49,255 bases of DNA from Gemmatimonadota bacterium. GTDB lineage: Bacteria; Gemmatimonadota; Gemmatimonadetes; Gemmatimonadales; Gemmatimonadaceae. Shown in pieces: positions 28,442 to 36,694 of the stretch. The notes under the pieces are model-generated. The model was given only the letters and a program-made list of their open reading frames with translations. It did not search any database and was not told the origin of the DNA. The position numbers were made by a program, and so were the translations under genes. The DNA lies in contig NSHR01000030.1 of the NCBI GenBank assembly GCA_002737115.1, positions 1-49,255 on the forward strand, read 5' to 3'. The number at the start of each line of letters is the position of its first letter. The first letter of the stretch is position 1.

Positions 28442-30184
28442 ATGCCTCAACCGCCGGCCCCCGTGCCGGCCATGCTGTTTCTGTATCGGCGCACCGCGGC
28501 GAATCGGCTGCGTCAACAGGTAGCACGCGCCAAGAGCCCGCGCTATCTGGCCGCCGTCGTGATGGGCATGCTGTACATCTGGTGGGCGCTCTTCCGCAAT
28601 GCGCAGCTCGGTAGCGGACCGCTGGCCAAGCTCGTAGAAACCGACATCGCGGTGCCGATCGCCAGCGCCTTCCTGCTGCTGTCAGCGGCGCGATGGTGGC
28701 TGTTCGGTGGCGAACGCAGTGCGCTCGCCTTTTCTCAGGCGGAAGTGCAGTTCCTATTTCCGGCGCCCGTGAGCCGACGACAGTTGGTGCACGCGAAGCT
28801 GATGCGCATGCAACTCGCGATTCTGCTCAACACGCTCATCTTCAGCGTGTTATTGCGCGGTGGCGGTGGCAGCGTGGAAGGTTGGCAGCGCGGCCTGTCG
28901 CTGTGGATGCTCTTCTCTACGCTCGCGTTGCATCGACTGGGTGCCTCGATCGTGCATGCGAATGCCATGGAGCACGTCGGTACGGCGCGTCGCCGGCTCA
29001 TTGTACCGCTGCTCGTGTTCGGGGCCGTGCTGGCGGCCGTGATGTTTGGCGTGGTGACCGCGTGGCCGCTGCTGCGGGTCGCCAGTCTGTTGGGCGTCAA
29101 GGCCGTGCTGCTCGCGATCACCGACGCATTACGCGCGACGGTCCCAGCGGCCGCGTTGTGGCCGGTGCGCGCCGTGCTCGAGCCCGTGTTCCTCGGCGGT
29201 GGAACCAAGTGGCTCGCCGCCATGCCATGGGCCGTCATGATCCTCTCGCTGCACTATCTCTGGGTGGTGCGCCTCGACAAGGCGTTCGAAGAAGCCGCCC
29301 TCGAAGCCACCCAGCATCGCGCTGAACGACAGCGTCGCCTCCGCGCGTCGCAGATGGGCAACTCGCGCTCGCGGAAGGGCAAGCTGGCCATCGTGCCGTC
29401 GCTGGCGCTCACCGGTCGTCCGGAAATGGCGATCGCCTGGAAGAACGTCGTGGCCGCGCTGCGGGGCGGAGCGTGGCGCACGCAGCTGCTCACCTTCACC
29501 ATCGGGCTGGCCGCACTGGCCGCCGTCACGCGCTCGGCCTCTGATCGCGCCGGCGATGTCTTCATGGGCGTGACCTTCGCGTGGGGCGCCATGCTGCTGT
29601 TTATCGGGCCGCTCTGGATGCGCTTCGACCTGCGGCTCGACTTGCCGCGCTTGGCCATGCTGAAAACGATGCCGCTGCCCGGATGGCGGATCGTGGCCGC
29701 GGAGATCGCGGCCGTGACCGCGCTGCACTCGGTCACCGTGTGGTCGCTGATGGTCGTGCCGCTCGTGATGTTCCTGCAGGAGCCCGCCCTGCTCGCCGAA
29801 AGCGGGGCCACGATCCCGATCATCGTGTCGGTGGCCGTGGGCGTACCGATCTTCAACGCGCTCATGTTCACGATCCAGAACGGCACCGCGCTGCTCTTTC
29901 CCGCGTGGGTGCGCCTGGGCACCGAAGCGCGCGGCTTTGAAACGATGGGGCAGAACCTGCTCACCACCGGCGCCACCACGCTGGTCGCCGCCGTCGCCCT
30001 CGTGTTCCCGGTGGGGCTGGGTGCCCTCGTCCTCTGGATCACGAACGACTGGGGCGGCTGGTCGGTGCTGGTCGCCACGATCATGGCCTCGGCCGTGGTC
30101 ATGGCCGAACTCTGGCCGCTCCTGCTCTGGCTGGGCGGCGTGTTCGAAAAGATCGATGTAAGCGAAGTCGCCACCTCCACCTGA
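28442..30184 (+). CDS. ABC exporter membrane protein
   Basis: 580 aa with many hydrophobic segments, start MPQPPAPVPAMLFLYRR immediately after the ATPase gene. Confidence 0.87.
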   Translation: MPQPPAPVPAMLFLYRRTAANRLRQQVARAKSPRYLAAVVMGMLYIWWALFRNAQLGSGPLAKLVETDIAVPIASAFLLLSAARWWLFGGERSALAFSQAEVQFLFPAPVSRRQLVHAKLMRMQLAILLNTLIFSVLLRGGGGSVEGWQRGLSLWMLFSTLALHRLGASIVHANAMEHVGTARRRLIVPLLVFGAVLAAVMFGVVTAWPLLRVASLLGVKAVLLAITDALRATVPAAALWPVRAVLEPVFLGGGTKWLAAMPWAVMILSLHYLWVVRLDKAFEEAALEATQHRAERQRRLRASQMGNSRSRKGKLAIVPSLALTGRPEMAIAWKNVVAALRGGAWRTQLLTFTIGLAALAAVTRSASDRAGDVFMGVTFAWGAMLLFIGPLWMRFDLRLDLPRLAMLKTMPLPGWRIVAAEIAAVTALHSVTVWSLMVVPLVMFLQEPALLAESGATIPIIVSVAVGVPIFNALMFTIQNGTALLFPAWVRLGTEARGFETMGQNLLTTGATTLVAAVALVFPVGLGALVLWITNDWGGWSVLVATIMASAVVMAELWPLLLWLGGVFEKIDVSEVATST

Positions 30185-30275
30185 CATCGCCCTTCCGGTG
30201 CGATCGTTTGGTGCCTAACCTGCCATGCCGGGGTATGTCCCCGCATGCAGCATTCACGAACCATGTACATGAGCC

Positions 30276-31058
30276 ATGCCGGCTGACGAATTCAAAGCGC
30301 CCGACGACGACACGCCCGACGACACGCCCGACTCCCCGGCAGACGAAGGGGTCGAGGGCGATGACGACGGCGAAGACGACGACGAGGACGACGAGGAGGA
30401 CGACGAGGAGGACGAGGACGATGACGCCTACGGCGTCACCGACAGCATTGGCACCGGTGATGTCGATGGTGAGGAGAAGCCTGCCGTCTTCGTGACCACG
30501 CGCGAGCCGATCGCGCTGGCCGTGTCACGTCTGGACGATCCGCGCGCCCCGGAATCGTCGGCGCTGGCCGCCTACATCGACGGCCGCATGGTCGCCCGCA
30601 GCGCGATGCCGCCGGAAGCCATCGAACGCCTCGTCGATCTCAAGCTCTTCGAAGAGCCGGTCGCCCTCGGCCTGTTCGCCTTCGAAGATGACCCGGGGCT
30701 GCAGTGCCGACTGTTCGCCCTCGTACCGCGTACGTCACTCGACTCCGACGCGCACTCGTCGGAACCGTGGAAGGCCAGCGTCCCGAGCTACGAAGCGATG
30801 CGCGACGCCGACGACGACATGGACGACGACATGGACGACGACATGGACGACGACATGGACGACGACGAGGACGACGACGACGAGTCACCGTACGAAACGA
30901 TCCTCCTCGGCCACATCGTGCGCTTCGCCAAGGACCGCAAGTATCCGGACAACCTGGCCGAAGAAGCGGTCGACATTCTCACGCGCATCATCCATGGGGC
31001 CGAGCCGCTGGAAGACGCGGATCGAAAAGCCATCGACGACTTGCTGGGATCGCTGTAG
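30276..31058 (+). CDS. Highly acidic low-complexity protein
   Basis: Two Asp/Glu-rich stretches (DDDGEDDDEDDEEDDEEDEDDD and DADDDMDDDMDDDMDDDMDDDEDDDDE) around ordinary-looking sequence. Confidence 0.82.
   Translation: MPADEFKAPDDDTPDDTPDSPADEGVEGDDDGEDDDEDDEEDDEEDEDDDAYGVTDSIGTGDVDGEEKPAVFVTTREPIALAVSRLDDPRAPESSALAAYIDGRMVARSAMPPEAIERLVDLKLFEEPVALGLFAFEDDPGLQCRLFALVPRTSLDSDAHSSEPWKASVPSYEAMRDADDDMDDDMDDDMDDDMDDDEDDDDESPYETILLGHIVRFAKDRKYPDNLAEEAVDILTRIIHGAEPLEDADRKAIDDLLGSL
30810..30869 (+). repeat. 12-bp tandem repeat GACGACGACATG (four perfect units plus one variant)
   Basis: Units at 30810, 30822, 30834, 30846 and variant GACGACGACGAG at 30858; in frame, encodes DDDM repeats. Confidence 0.95.
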
Positions 31059-31081
31059 GAGTGCTTTCGGAGTGCTTTCGG
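31058..31081 (+). repeat. 11-bp tandem duplication GGAGTGCTTTC x2 at stop codon
   Basis: 31058-31068 and 31069-31079, begins on last base of TAG (31056-31058). Confidence 0.85.
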
Positions 31082-31092
31082 CGAGGCCGTAA

Positions 31093-31283
31093 ACTGCTCG
31101 TTCGCGCGAAGCTCGCGAAGGTACGCGAAGGCACGCGAAGAACAGCCAACAACGCTTGTGTGCTGTTCAGAAAAGAAAATGCCTCACCGTCGAAGCGATC
31201 CGACGGTGGGGCATGTTGTCGTACGCTCTGCTGTTCTTCGCGTGCCTTCGCGGCCCTCCGCGAGCTTCGCGCGAACGAGCAGT
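31093..31283. repeat. Long palindromic CGCGAAG repeat element, copy 2, with internal hairpin
   Basis: 56-bp arms 31093-31148 and 31228-31283 (ACTGCTCGTTCGCGCGAAGCTCGCG...); inside: ATGCCTCACCGTCG (31179-31192) pairs with CGACGGTGGGGCAT (31201-31214). Confidence 0.92.
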
Positions 31284-31385
31284 TACCGAGCCCAGTCAAT
31301 CACACCAGCGCTGGCGCAACGCGAAGCATCCAGCTAACTGTTGCCTCACGTCTCACCACCATCCCACCTCCAGCCTCCCCCAAGC

Positions 31386-31871
31386 ATGCGCATCACTCGC
31401 CTGTTCGCCGCCATCGCCATCGCCACGCTCGCCGTGACCACGCCCCGCGTCTCCGCGGCGCAGCTGGCCGACACCAAGATGCTCACCGCTGACGCGGTGA
31501 AGAGCCTGCTCGCCAGCGCCGAAGCCACCGCGAAGCAGAACAAGTGGAACGTGGCCATCGCCATCACCGATGCGGCCGGCGACCTGCTCGGCTTCCTCAA
31601 GCTCGACAACGCCAGCACCGGCTCCGTGCAGATTGCACAGGGGAAGGCCCGCACCGCCGCCCGCTTCGGCCGGCCCACGAAAGTGTATGCCGACCGGATT
31701 CTCACCGACACGCTGACGTTTCTGTCGGTCGACGGACTCGTCGCCCTGCAGGGCGGCCTGCCCATCATCGTGGGCGGCAAGGTGATCGGCGCCGTCGGGG
31801 TGAGTGGAGCCACCAGCGCGCAGGATGAACAAGTGGCCGCCACCGCGATCGCCGCCGTCATCAAGCCGTAA
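31386..31871 (+). CDS. GlcG/HbpS-family secreted protein
   Basis: Signal peptide then LTADAVKSLLASAEATAKQNKWNVAIAITDAAGDLLGFLKLDNA...GGLPIIVGGKVIGAVGVSGATSAQDEQVA. Confidence 0.94.
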   Translation: MRITRLFAAIAIATLAVTTPRVSAAQLADTKMLTADAVKSLLASAEATAKQNKWNVAIAITDAAGDLLGFLKLDNASTGSVQIAQGKARTAARFGRPTKVYADRILTDTLTFLSVDGLVALQGGLPIIVGGKVIGAVGVSGATSAQDEQVAATAIAAVIKP

Positions 31872-31891
31872 GCGAAACCCTCACGCGCGAC

Positions 31892-32092
31892 TTATCGCCG
31901 CTCGTCGTGTCCGCGAAAGCCGAGGCGCTGATTCACCGCGCGTCGTTCATCGAGCGTCATCCGCGACCACGCCCCGATTTCCGCGAGCGTGCGGCGACAG
32001 CCCCGACATTCCTGGCCCACGTCGAGCAGACACACCTTGAGGCACGGCGACGTGGCCGGGAACTCGGACAGCGGCGGCACCCGATCGTTCAC
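31892..32092 (-). CDS. DUF1289 family protein (GTG start)
   Basis: VNDRVPPLSEFPATSPCLKVCLLDVGQECRGCRRTLAEIGAWSRMTLDERRAV; GTGA overlap with FKBP stop. Confidence 0.87.
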   Translation of the reverse strand: MNDRVPPLSEFPATSPCLKVCLLDVGQECRGCRRTLAEIGAWSRMTLDERRAVNQRLGFRGHDERR

Positions 32093-32625
32093 GGCGCTGC
32101 CTTGACCGCGTTCCACGCCGGGCACGACGGCGCCTGGCCCGCGGGCCGTGGCGGGCCGTCGGCGCGCGGCAGCGTATCCGCGACCTGCATGAGCTCCACG
32201 TCGAAAATCAGCGTGGCCCGCTCCGGAATCACCGGCGGCCGCCCCTTCTCTCCATAGGCGAGCTGCCACGGAATGATGAGCCGGCGCAACCCGCCCACGT
32301 TCATCCCCTGAAAGCCCAGATCCCATCCCGCAATCACGCGGCGGAATCCCTGCGGAAAGCTGATCGGATCCTTCACCCGGCCGGAATTGGTGGTATCACG
32401 CGACGAGTCGAACTTCTTGCCGTCGGTGGTCCACCCCGTGTAGTGCGCATACACACAGCGCCCCGCCGTAAGCGCAGTCCCCGCCCCGGTAGTGACCTCG
32501 ATCGCGCGCAGGGAAAAGAGCTCCTCCACCCTCCCCTCCACCAACGGAATCGGCAACGCAAAGCGAGGCGCCCCAGCACACCCCACCATCATCGCCGCCA
32601 TCGCGACCCCAAGCAGTGTTCTCAT
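32089..32625 (-). CDS. FKBP-type peptidyl-prolyl isomerase, lipoprotein-like
   Basis: MRTLLGVAMAAMMVGCAGAP lipobox; VYAHYTGWTTDGKKFDSSRD, FPQGFRRVIAGWDLGFQGMNVGGLRRLIIPWQLAYGE. Confidence 0.94.
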   Translation of the reverse strand: MRTLLGVAMAAMMVGCAGAPRFALPIPLVEGRVEELFSLRAIEVTTGAGTALTAGRCVYAHYTGWTTDGKKFDSSRDTTNSGRVKDPISFPQGFRRVIAGWDLGFQGMNVGGLRRLIIPWQLAYGEKGRPPVIPERATLIFDVELMQVADTLPRADGPPRPAGQAPSCPAWNAVKAAP

Positions 32626-32659
32626 GACTGAACACTAAGAACTCAGTTCTGATTTGTGA

Positions 32660-32683
32660 CCCACCACCCACCACCCAGTACCC
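32660..32683 (-). repeat. Canonical G-quadruplex motif on reverse strand (GGGTACTGGGTGGTGGGTGGTGGG)
   Basis: Four GGG runs with 4-nt loops. Confidence 0.75.
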
Positions 32684-32700
32684 ACGGCCAAGAGCCGAGA

Positions 32701-32728
32701 GCCCACAGCCCACAGCCCACAGCCCACA
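32701..32728. repeat. Heptamer tandem repeat GCCCACA x4 (reverse strand TGTGGGC, second G4 motif)
   Basis: Perfect 7-bp period 32701-32728 followed by GCCCCC. Confidence 0.9.
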
Positions 32729-32800
32729 GCCCCCTCTATCCTCCGCCCTCCTCTCCCCTCAATTTGAAAAACGACCCAACCCCTCCAAATCCCCTAGGCC

Positions 32801-33988
32801 ATGCCCCGTAGCTTCGTCCGCCCCCTGCTCGTAACGCTGTTCACCGCGCTCGCCCCCACGCTCGCCCCCACGCTCGCCCCCACGCTCACCCACGCGCAGG
32901 ATGCCCCCCCGGCTCGCCGCGGGGTCGTGATCACCGATACCGCCCGCGCCCGCGCGCTCTTCGTGAGCAAGGACCCCGCCGACCTCGCCGGTTGCGGCGC
33001 CAACTGTGACCGCGACATCAAGGCGCGCATCGCCACCGACAGCGCCTACGAAGCGCGGGCCAAGGGCGTGGTGGAGTTCAAGAAGGTGACCTACAAGAGC
33101 CGCGCCGACGGCCTCGAGATTCCGGCCTACCTGTTCGCGCCGCTCGTCAAGAATCCCGCTGGTCATGCCGCGCTGGTGTGGGTGCACGGCGGCGTGCACT
33201 CCAACTGGGGACTCGGCATGTGGCCCTTCGTGCGCGAGGCCGTGCAGAAGGGCTACGTCGTGATCACGCCCAACTATCGCGGCAGCACCGGCTACGGCAA
33301 CGACTTCCATCGCAAGATCGATTACGGCGGCATGGAAGTGGACGACGTGTACTCGTCCATCGACTACCTGAAAACGCAGTCGTATGTCGACATGGATCGC
33401 TTAGGGATGATGGGCTGGAGCCACGGTGGCTTCATCACGTCGCTCAACCTCACGCGTGAGGGGCAGCCCTTCCGCGCCGGCGTGGCGATGGTGCCGGTCA
33501 CCAATCTCATTTTCCGCTTGTCCGATCACGGCCCGGGCTACCAGCGCGATTACGCGGCCGAGGAAGGGATCAAGGGGCTGCCGTTCGAGAACGTGCCCGA
33601 GTACATCCGCCGCTCGCCCACCTTTCACTTCGACAAGCTGAACGTGCCGCTGCTGGCGCACGTGGCCACCAACGATTGCGACGTGTACTTCCGCGAGAAC
33701 CAGCAGTTCATCTACACGTTGCGCGCGCTCAAGCCCGATCTGTCCGAAACGAAGATCTACGTGAACCCGCCGCAGGGCGGTGGTGGATGCGGCCACACCT
33801 TCAATCGCCGCGTGAACGCGTCGAGCACCGAGCGCGACGACACGCCCGAGCAGATCGATTCGTGGAACCGCGTGTGGACCTTCTTCGAGTGGAACCTGCG
33901 CCCGAAGAGCGTGTACCGCGTGGACAATCAGGAGTGGATGCGCGATCCGCGCGTGGCGAGCCCGCGTGGGCCGGTGCCGCCGCAGTAA
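32801..33988 (+). CDS. Secreted S9-family prolyl oligopeptidase
   Basis: VWVHGGVHSNWGLG, NYRGSTGYGNDFH, MMGWSHGGFIT (GxSxGG); signal peptide containing TLAPTLAPTLAPTL repeat. Confidence 0.95.
   Translation: MPRSFVRPLLVTLFTALAPTLAPTLAPTLTHAQDAPPARRGVVITDTARARALFVSKDPADLAGCGANCDRDIKARIATDSAYEARAKGVVEFKKVTYKSRADGLEIPAYLFAPLVKNPAGHAALVWVHGGVHSNWGLGMWPFVREAVQKGYVVITPNYRGSTGYGNDFHRKIDYGGMEVDDVYSSIDYLKTQSYVDMDRLGMMGWSHGGFITSLNLTREGQPFRAGVAMVPVTNLIFRLSDHGPGYQRDYAAEEGIKGLPFENVPEYIRRSPTFHFDKLNVPLLAHVATNDCDVYFRENQQFIYTLRALKPDLSETKIYVNPPQGGGGCGHTFNRRVNASSTERDDTPEQIDSWNRVWTFFEWNLRPKSVYRVDNQEWMRDPRVASPRGPVPPQ
32849..32884 (+). repeat. 12-bp tandem repeat CTCGCCCCCACG x3 in signal-peptide coding region
   Basis: Perfect units at 32849, 32861, 32873. 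Confidence 0.9.
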
Positions 33989-34061
33989 GCAGAATGTGTG
34001 GTGCCGCCGCCGGGTATACTCTCGGCTCTCTACTGAAATTTCTTCCCTACGAGAACGTCAC

Positions 34062-34979
34062 ATGCGTCGTCTATCCGTTGCCGTCATTGCGTCGGTCATC
34101 ACCAGCACGTTGGCCGCATCCTCTGCCCTCGCTCAAGGCGAATACGCCCTGCGCACCGCGTTCGAAGGCAAAACGGTCACCGTCAAACTGGACATGCCGG
34201 GTACGAGCCGCGGCGTGGACGTGTACCCCCAGGAAGCCATTCCGGTGTCTTTTCGCGACGTCGCCGATCGCACCAAGGACTTCACGGTCGCGCTCAAGAT
34301 GGGGCAGCAGGTGATGGTCACGAAGATCGTCGTCAAGCGCGACCTCATTGAATTCCAGCTTGGCGGGGGCGGATACGGCACGCTGTTTGACAACGCCGGT
34401 TCCGACATCTCGGCGTCCCAGGCCGGCGAAAGCCAGCGGGAACGCGCCCTGCGGGACTCGGTCAAAACAGCACCAAACGCGGCGAAGAAAAAGGCCTTCG
34501 AGCGGGAACTGAACGACACACGGTCCGCGCGCGAACGGGAAAACACGCAAGCGCGTGCGCAGGCGGCACAGGCGAACGAGTTGCGCGAGGTCAACTTGCG
34601 ATCGAAACGTTCAGTCAGCGGCAGTCGCTTCAACATCCGGTACAAGCCCGCCGTGCCGTCGGACGCGATGACCCCCGCGGGCGTGATGCAAGCCCTTGCC
34701 GCCTATATCGATTTTCCGGGCGTCGCGATGACCAGCGCGCCCATGGCGGCGGACAACGCTGGCAGTCGGCCGGCGGCCGGCGGCAGTGCGCTCGCGTCGG
34801 TGCGTCAAGGCCTGTTGCTCGCTGACGTCGAGGCGCTGCTCGGCCCCGCCAATACGGCCAGCGAATCGAAGGAAGGCGTGCTCACGCTCATGAAGCGCAG
34901 CTATATCCACGACGGCAAGAAAGTGGTCGCGTCGTTCGTGAATGGGGTGCTGATCGATTACGCGATCGGGCCGATCTGA
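34062..34979 (+). CDS. Secreted hypothetical protein
   Basis: MRRLSVAVIASVITSTLAASSALAQ signal; central charged helical region; C-terminal YIHDGKKVVASFVNGVLIDYAIGPI. Confidence 0.85.
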   Translation: MRRLSVAVIASVITSTLAASSALAQGEYALRTAFEGKTVTVKLDMPGTSRGVDVYPQEAIPVSFRDVADRTKDFTVALKMGQQVMVTKIVVKRDLIEFQLGGGGYGTLFDNAGSDISASQAGESQRERALRDSVKTAPNAAKKKAFERELNDTRSARERENTQARAQAAQANELREVNLRSKRSVSGSRFNIRYKPAVPSDAMTPAGVMQALAAYIDFPGVAMTSAPMAADNAGSRPAAGGSALASVRQGLLLADVEALLGPANTASESKEGVLTLMKRSYIHDGKKVVASFVNGVLIDYAIGPI

Positions 34980-35031
34980 TGGCGCGAACGGCGTTGGTGT
35001 GGACCGGCGCCGCCGCAGGAAGCAGGAGCAA

Positions 35032-35463
35032 CTAGCGCCCGATGCGCTCCACCCACGGGAGCGCATCGAAGCCGGCATCGAGACTCATGAGACGGCGCAC
35101 GCCGCGCCGTTTCATGATCGCGGCATGTACGGCATCACGGGCCGACAACGACGTCACCCTGAGCATGAGTGTCTTGGCTTGCTCTACGTCTGCCAGCTCG
35201 ACAGGAAAGATCTCGTCCACCACACCGTGGAGCGCGTCGAACGCCGATTGTATCGCGTCGGGGCGACGAATGGCGAAATAGCGGTGGAGGATTTCCTGAA
35301 AGACCTCGGCGTCCGTTACCAACCGATCGCCGCGAGCAATCGCGTCCTCAAGCATGCGCCGCACGGTCTCCTTGTGCGGATGCGGCGCCCCGATGAGATA
35401 CATCGGCACGTTCGAATCGATGAAGACCGTGCTCTCCGGCTCGAGCAATTCCCGGCTGATCAT
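35032..35463 (-). CDS. PIN-domain toxin
   Basis: VFIDSNVPMYLIGAPHPHKETVRRMLEDAI, LSARDAVHAAIMKRRGVRRLMSLDAGFD. Confidence 0.92.
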   Translation of the reverse strand: MISRELLEPESTVFIDSNVPMYLIGAPHPHKETVRRMLEDAIARGDRLVTDAEVFQEILHRYFAIRRPDAIQSAFDALHGVVDEIFPVELADVEQAKTLMLRVTSLSARDAVHAAIMKRRGVRRLMSLDAGFDALPWVERIGR

Positions 35464-35738
35464 GCGCCGGAGCCCGGCGATTCATCCACGCCGTCCAGCA
35501 GATAGCCGGACTCGATCTCCGTGAGCATGCTGGGCAACGAGCCTACCGGATACCCGCCCTGCGCCGCCTCGCGAACCACCGACAGTTTTCGACGCGGATC
35601 AGCCGCCGGAGCATCCCGGCGCGCCGCCCGCAGCGCCTGTCGCACCCATTCGGCCACCGTCATCCGCTGACGTTCGGCCACCCGGCGAATCTCGGCGAAT
35701 TCGTCGTCTTCGAGGAGGACCTGCAGGCGTTGAGTCAT
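35460..35738 (-). CDS. Ribbon-helix-helix antitoxin
   Basis: MTQRLQVLLEDDEFAEIRRVAERQRMTVAEWVRQALRAARRD; ATGA overlap with PIN toxin. Confidence 0.9.
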   Translation of the reverse strand: MTQRLQVLLEDDEFAEIRRVAERQRMTVAEWVRQALRAARRDAPAADPRRKLSVVREAAQGGYPVGSLPSMLTEIESGYLLDGVDESPGSGA

Positions 35739-35773
35739 GTAATGAGTCTATACTACTCATAATAATGAGTCTA
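35731..35773. promoter_or_regulatory. Candidate RHH operator array (AATGAGTCTA direct repeats + ACTCAT inverted copy)
   Basis: AATGAGTCTA at 35741-35750 and 35764-35773, ACTCAT at 35755-35760, TGAGTCAT at 35731-35738 over the start codon. Confidence 0.5.
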
Positions 35774-35831
35774 CGATGGAAGCTCACAATCTCAGCCGCA
35801 CGTGGAATAGACCGCCAGCCGATTGCGAGTA

Positions 35832-35847
35832 TAGTCTGACCAGACTA
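35832..35847. promoter_or_regulatory. Candidate Phd operator: 16-bp palindrome TAGTCTG-AC-CAGACTA
   Basis: Perfect 7-bp arms, 11 bp upstream of antitoxin ATG at 35858. Confidence 0.55.
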
Positions 35848-35857
35848 GACTGATGGT

Positions 35858-36145
35858 ATGCCTGACGAATACTCGCTCTACGAAGCCAAGGCCAAGCTGT
35901 CGGCGCTGGTGAAGCAAGTACGGGAAGGACGTACCGTCATCATCACCGTACATGGCCAGCCAGCCGCCGAGCTACGGCCCATCGATCCCGCCACACGACC
36001 GCACACGCTCGAGGAGCGGGTCGCGGAGTTGAGCTCGCGTGGCGTGCTGTTGCCGCCGAAGCGACCCGCACGCAGCGATACTGTGTATCCCGTGGGCCCA
36101 CGAAAGGCCGGCGCGCTTCGTCGCTTTCTCGACGAGCGCGAATGA
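35858..36145 (+). CDS. Phd/YefM-type antitoxin
   Basis: YSLYEAKAKLSALVKQVREGRTVIITVHGQPAAELRPI. Confidence 0.94.
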   Translation: MPDEYSLYEAKAKLSALVKQVREGRTVIITVHGQPAAELRPIDPATRPHTLEERVAELSSRGVLLPPKRPARSDTVYPVGPRKAGALRRFLDERE

Positions 36146-36522
36146 GCACGGCGTACATCGACAGCTCCTGCGTTGTCGCCGCGGCGTTCGGCGAGTCCGG
36201 CGCCAAACCGATGCTCGCGCGACGCCGGAGCTTTTCACTTGTCGTCTCATCCACGTTGCTCGAGGCTGAAGTGTTCAGCGCACTTCGGCGCGAACAGTGC
36301 GAGATCACCGACGCGTTTCACGCCGACCTGTCGCTCATCGCGCCCGACCGCGCACTCTCCGACGAGATCGCGCGCGTGCTAGAGGCCGGATATGTGCGCG
36401 GCGCCGACTGCTGGCATCTGGCCACCGCCCTGTACCTGTCACCCGATCCGTCCGCGCTCACGTTTCTCACGCTCGATCTGGCGCAGCGTAACGTCGCGAA
36501 AGCACTGGGATTTCAGACGTAA
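36142..36522 (+). CDS. PIN-domain toxin (VapC-like)
   Basis: AYIDSSCVVAAAFGE, YVRGADCWHLATALYL, FLTLDLAQRNVAKALGF; ATGA overlap. Confidence 0.93.
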   Translation: MSTAYIDSSCVVAAAFGESGAKPMLARRRSFSLVVSSTLLEAEVFSALRREQCEITDAFHADLSLIAPDRALSDEIARVLEAGYVRGADCWHLATALYLSPDPSALTFLTLDLAQRNVAKALGFQT

Positions 36523-36694
36523 GCGACTCCCGCACGTCACGCTCCCGCGCCGCGCACGTGCTTACGGAGGCTGAGGTACGCGGTTTACCGATTTATAGAC
36601 AAAATAAGAGCGCGCCATGACCGTTTCGCTCGTAAACTGAGAACACCTCGCACGCGACCAACGCACCACCACCTCGGCACAACTCGCTTCCCAC

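Noticed and set aside
30187-30215. Weak inverted repeat ATCGC...GCGAT after the ABC exporter
   Set aside because: Only a 5-bp stem; not distinguishable from chance at this composition.
29129-30270. 352- and 338-aa reverse ORFs over the ABC exporter membrane gene
   Set aside because: Antisense shadow ORFs; the forward frame has coherent TM segments and is in operon with the ATPase.
30810-30880. Possible CRISPR-like array (regular 12-bp units)
   Set aside because: No spacers; in-frame coding minisatellite (DDDM).
32701-32740. Possible CRISPR or phage attachment repeats
   Set aside because: Contiguous 7-bp simple repeat with no spacers; no integrase in the window.
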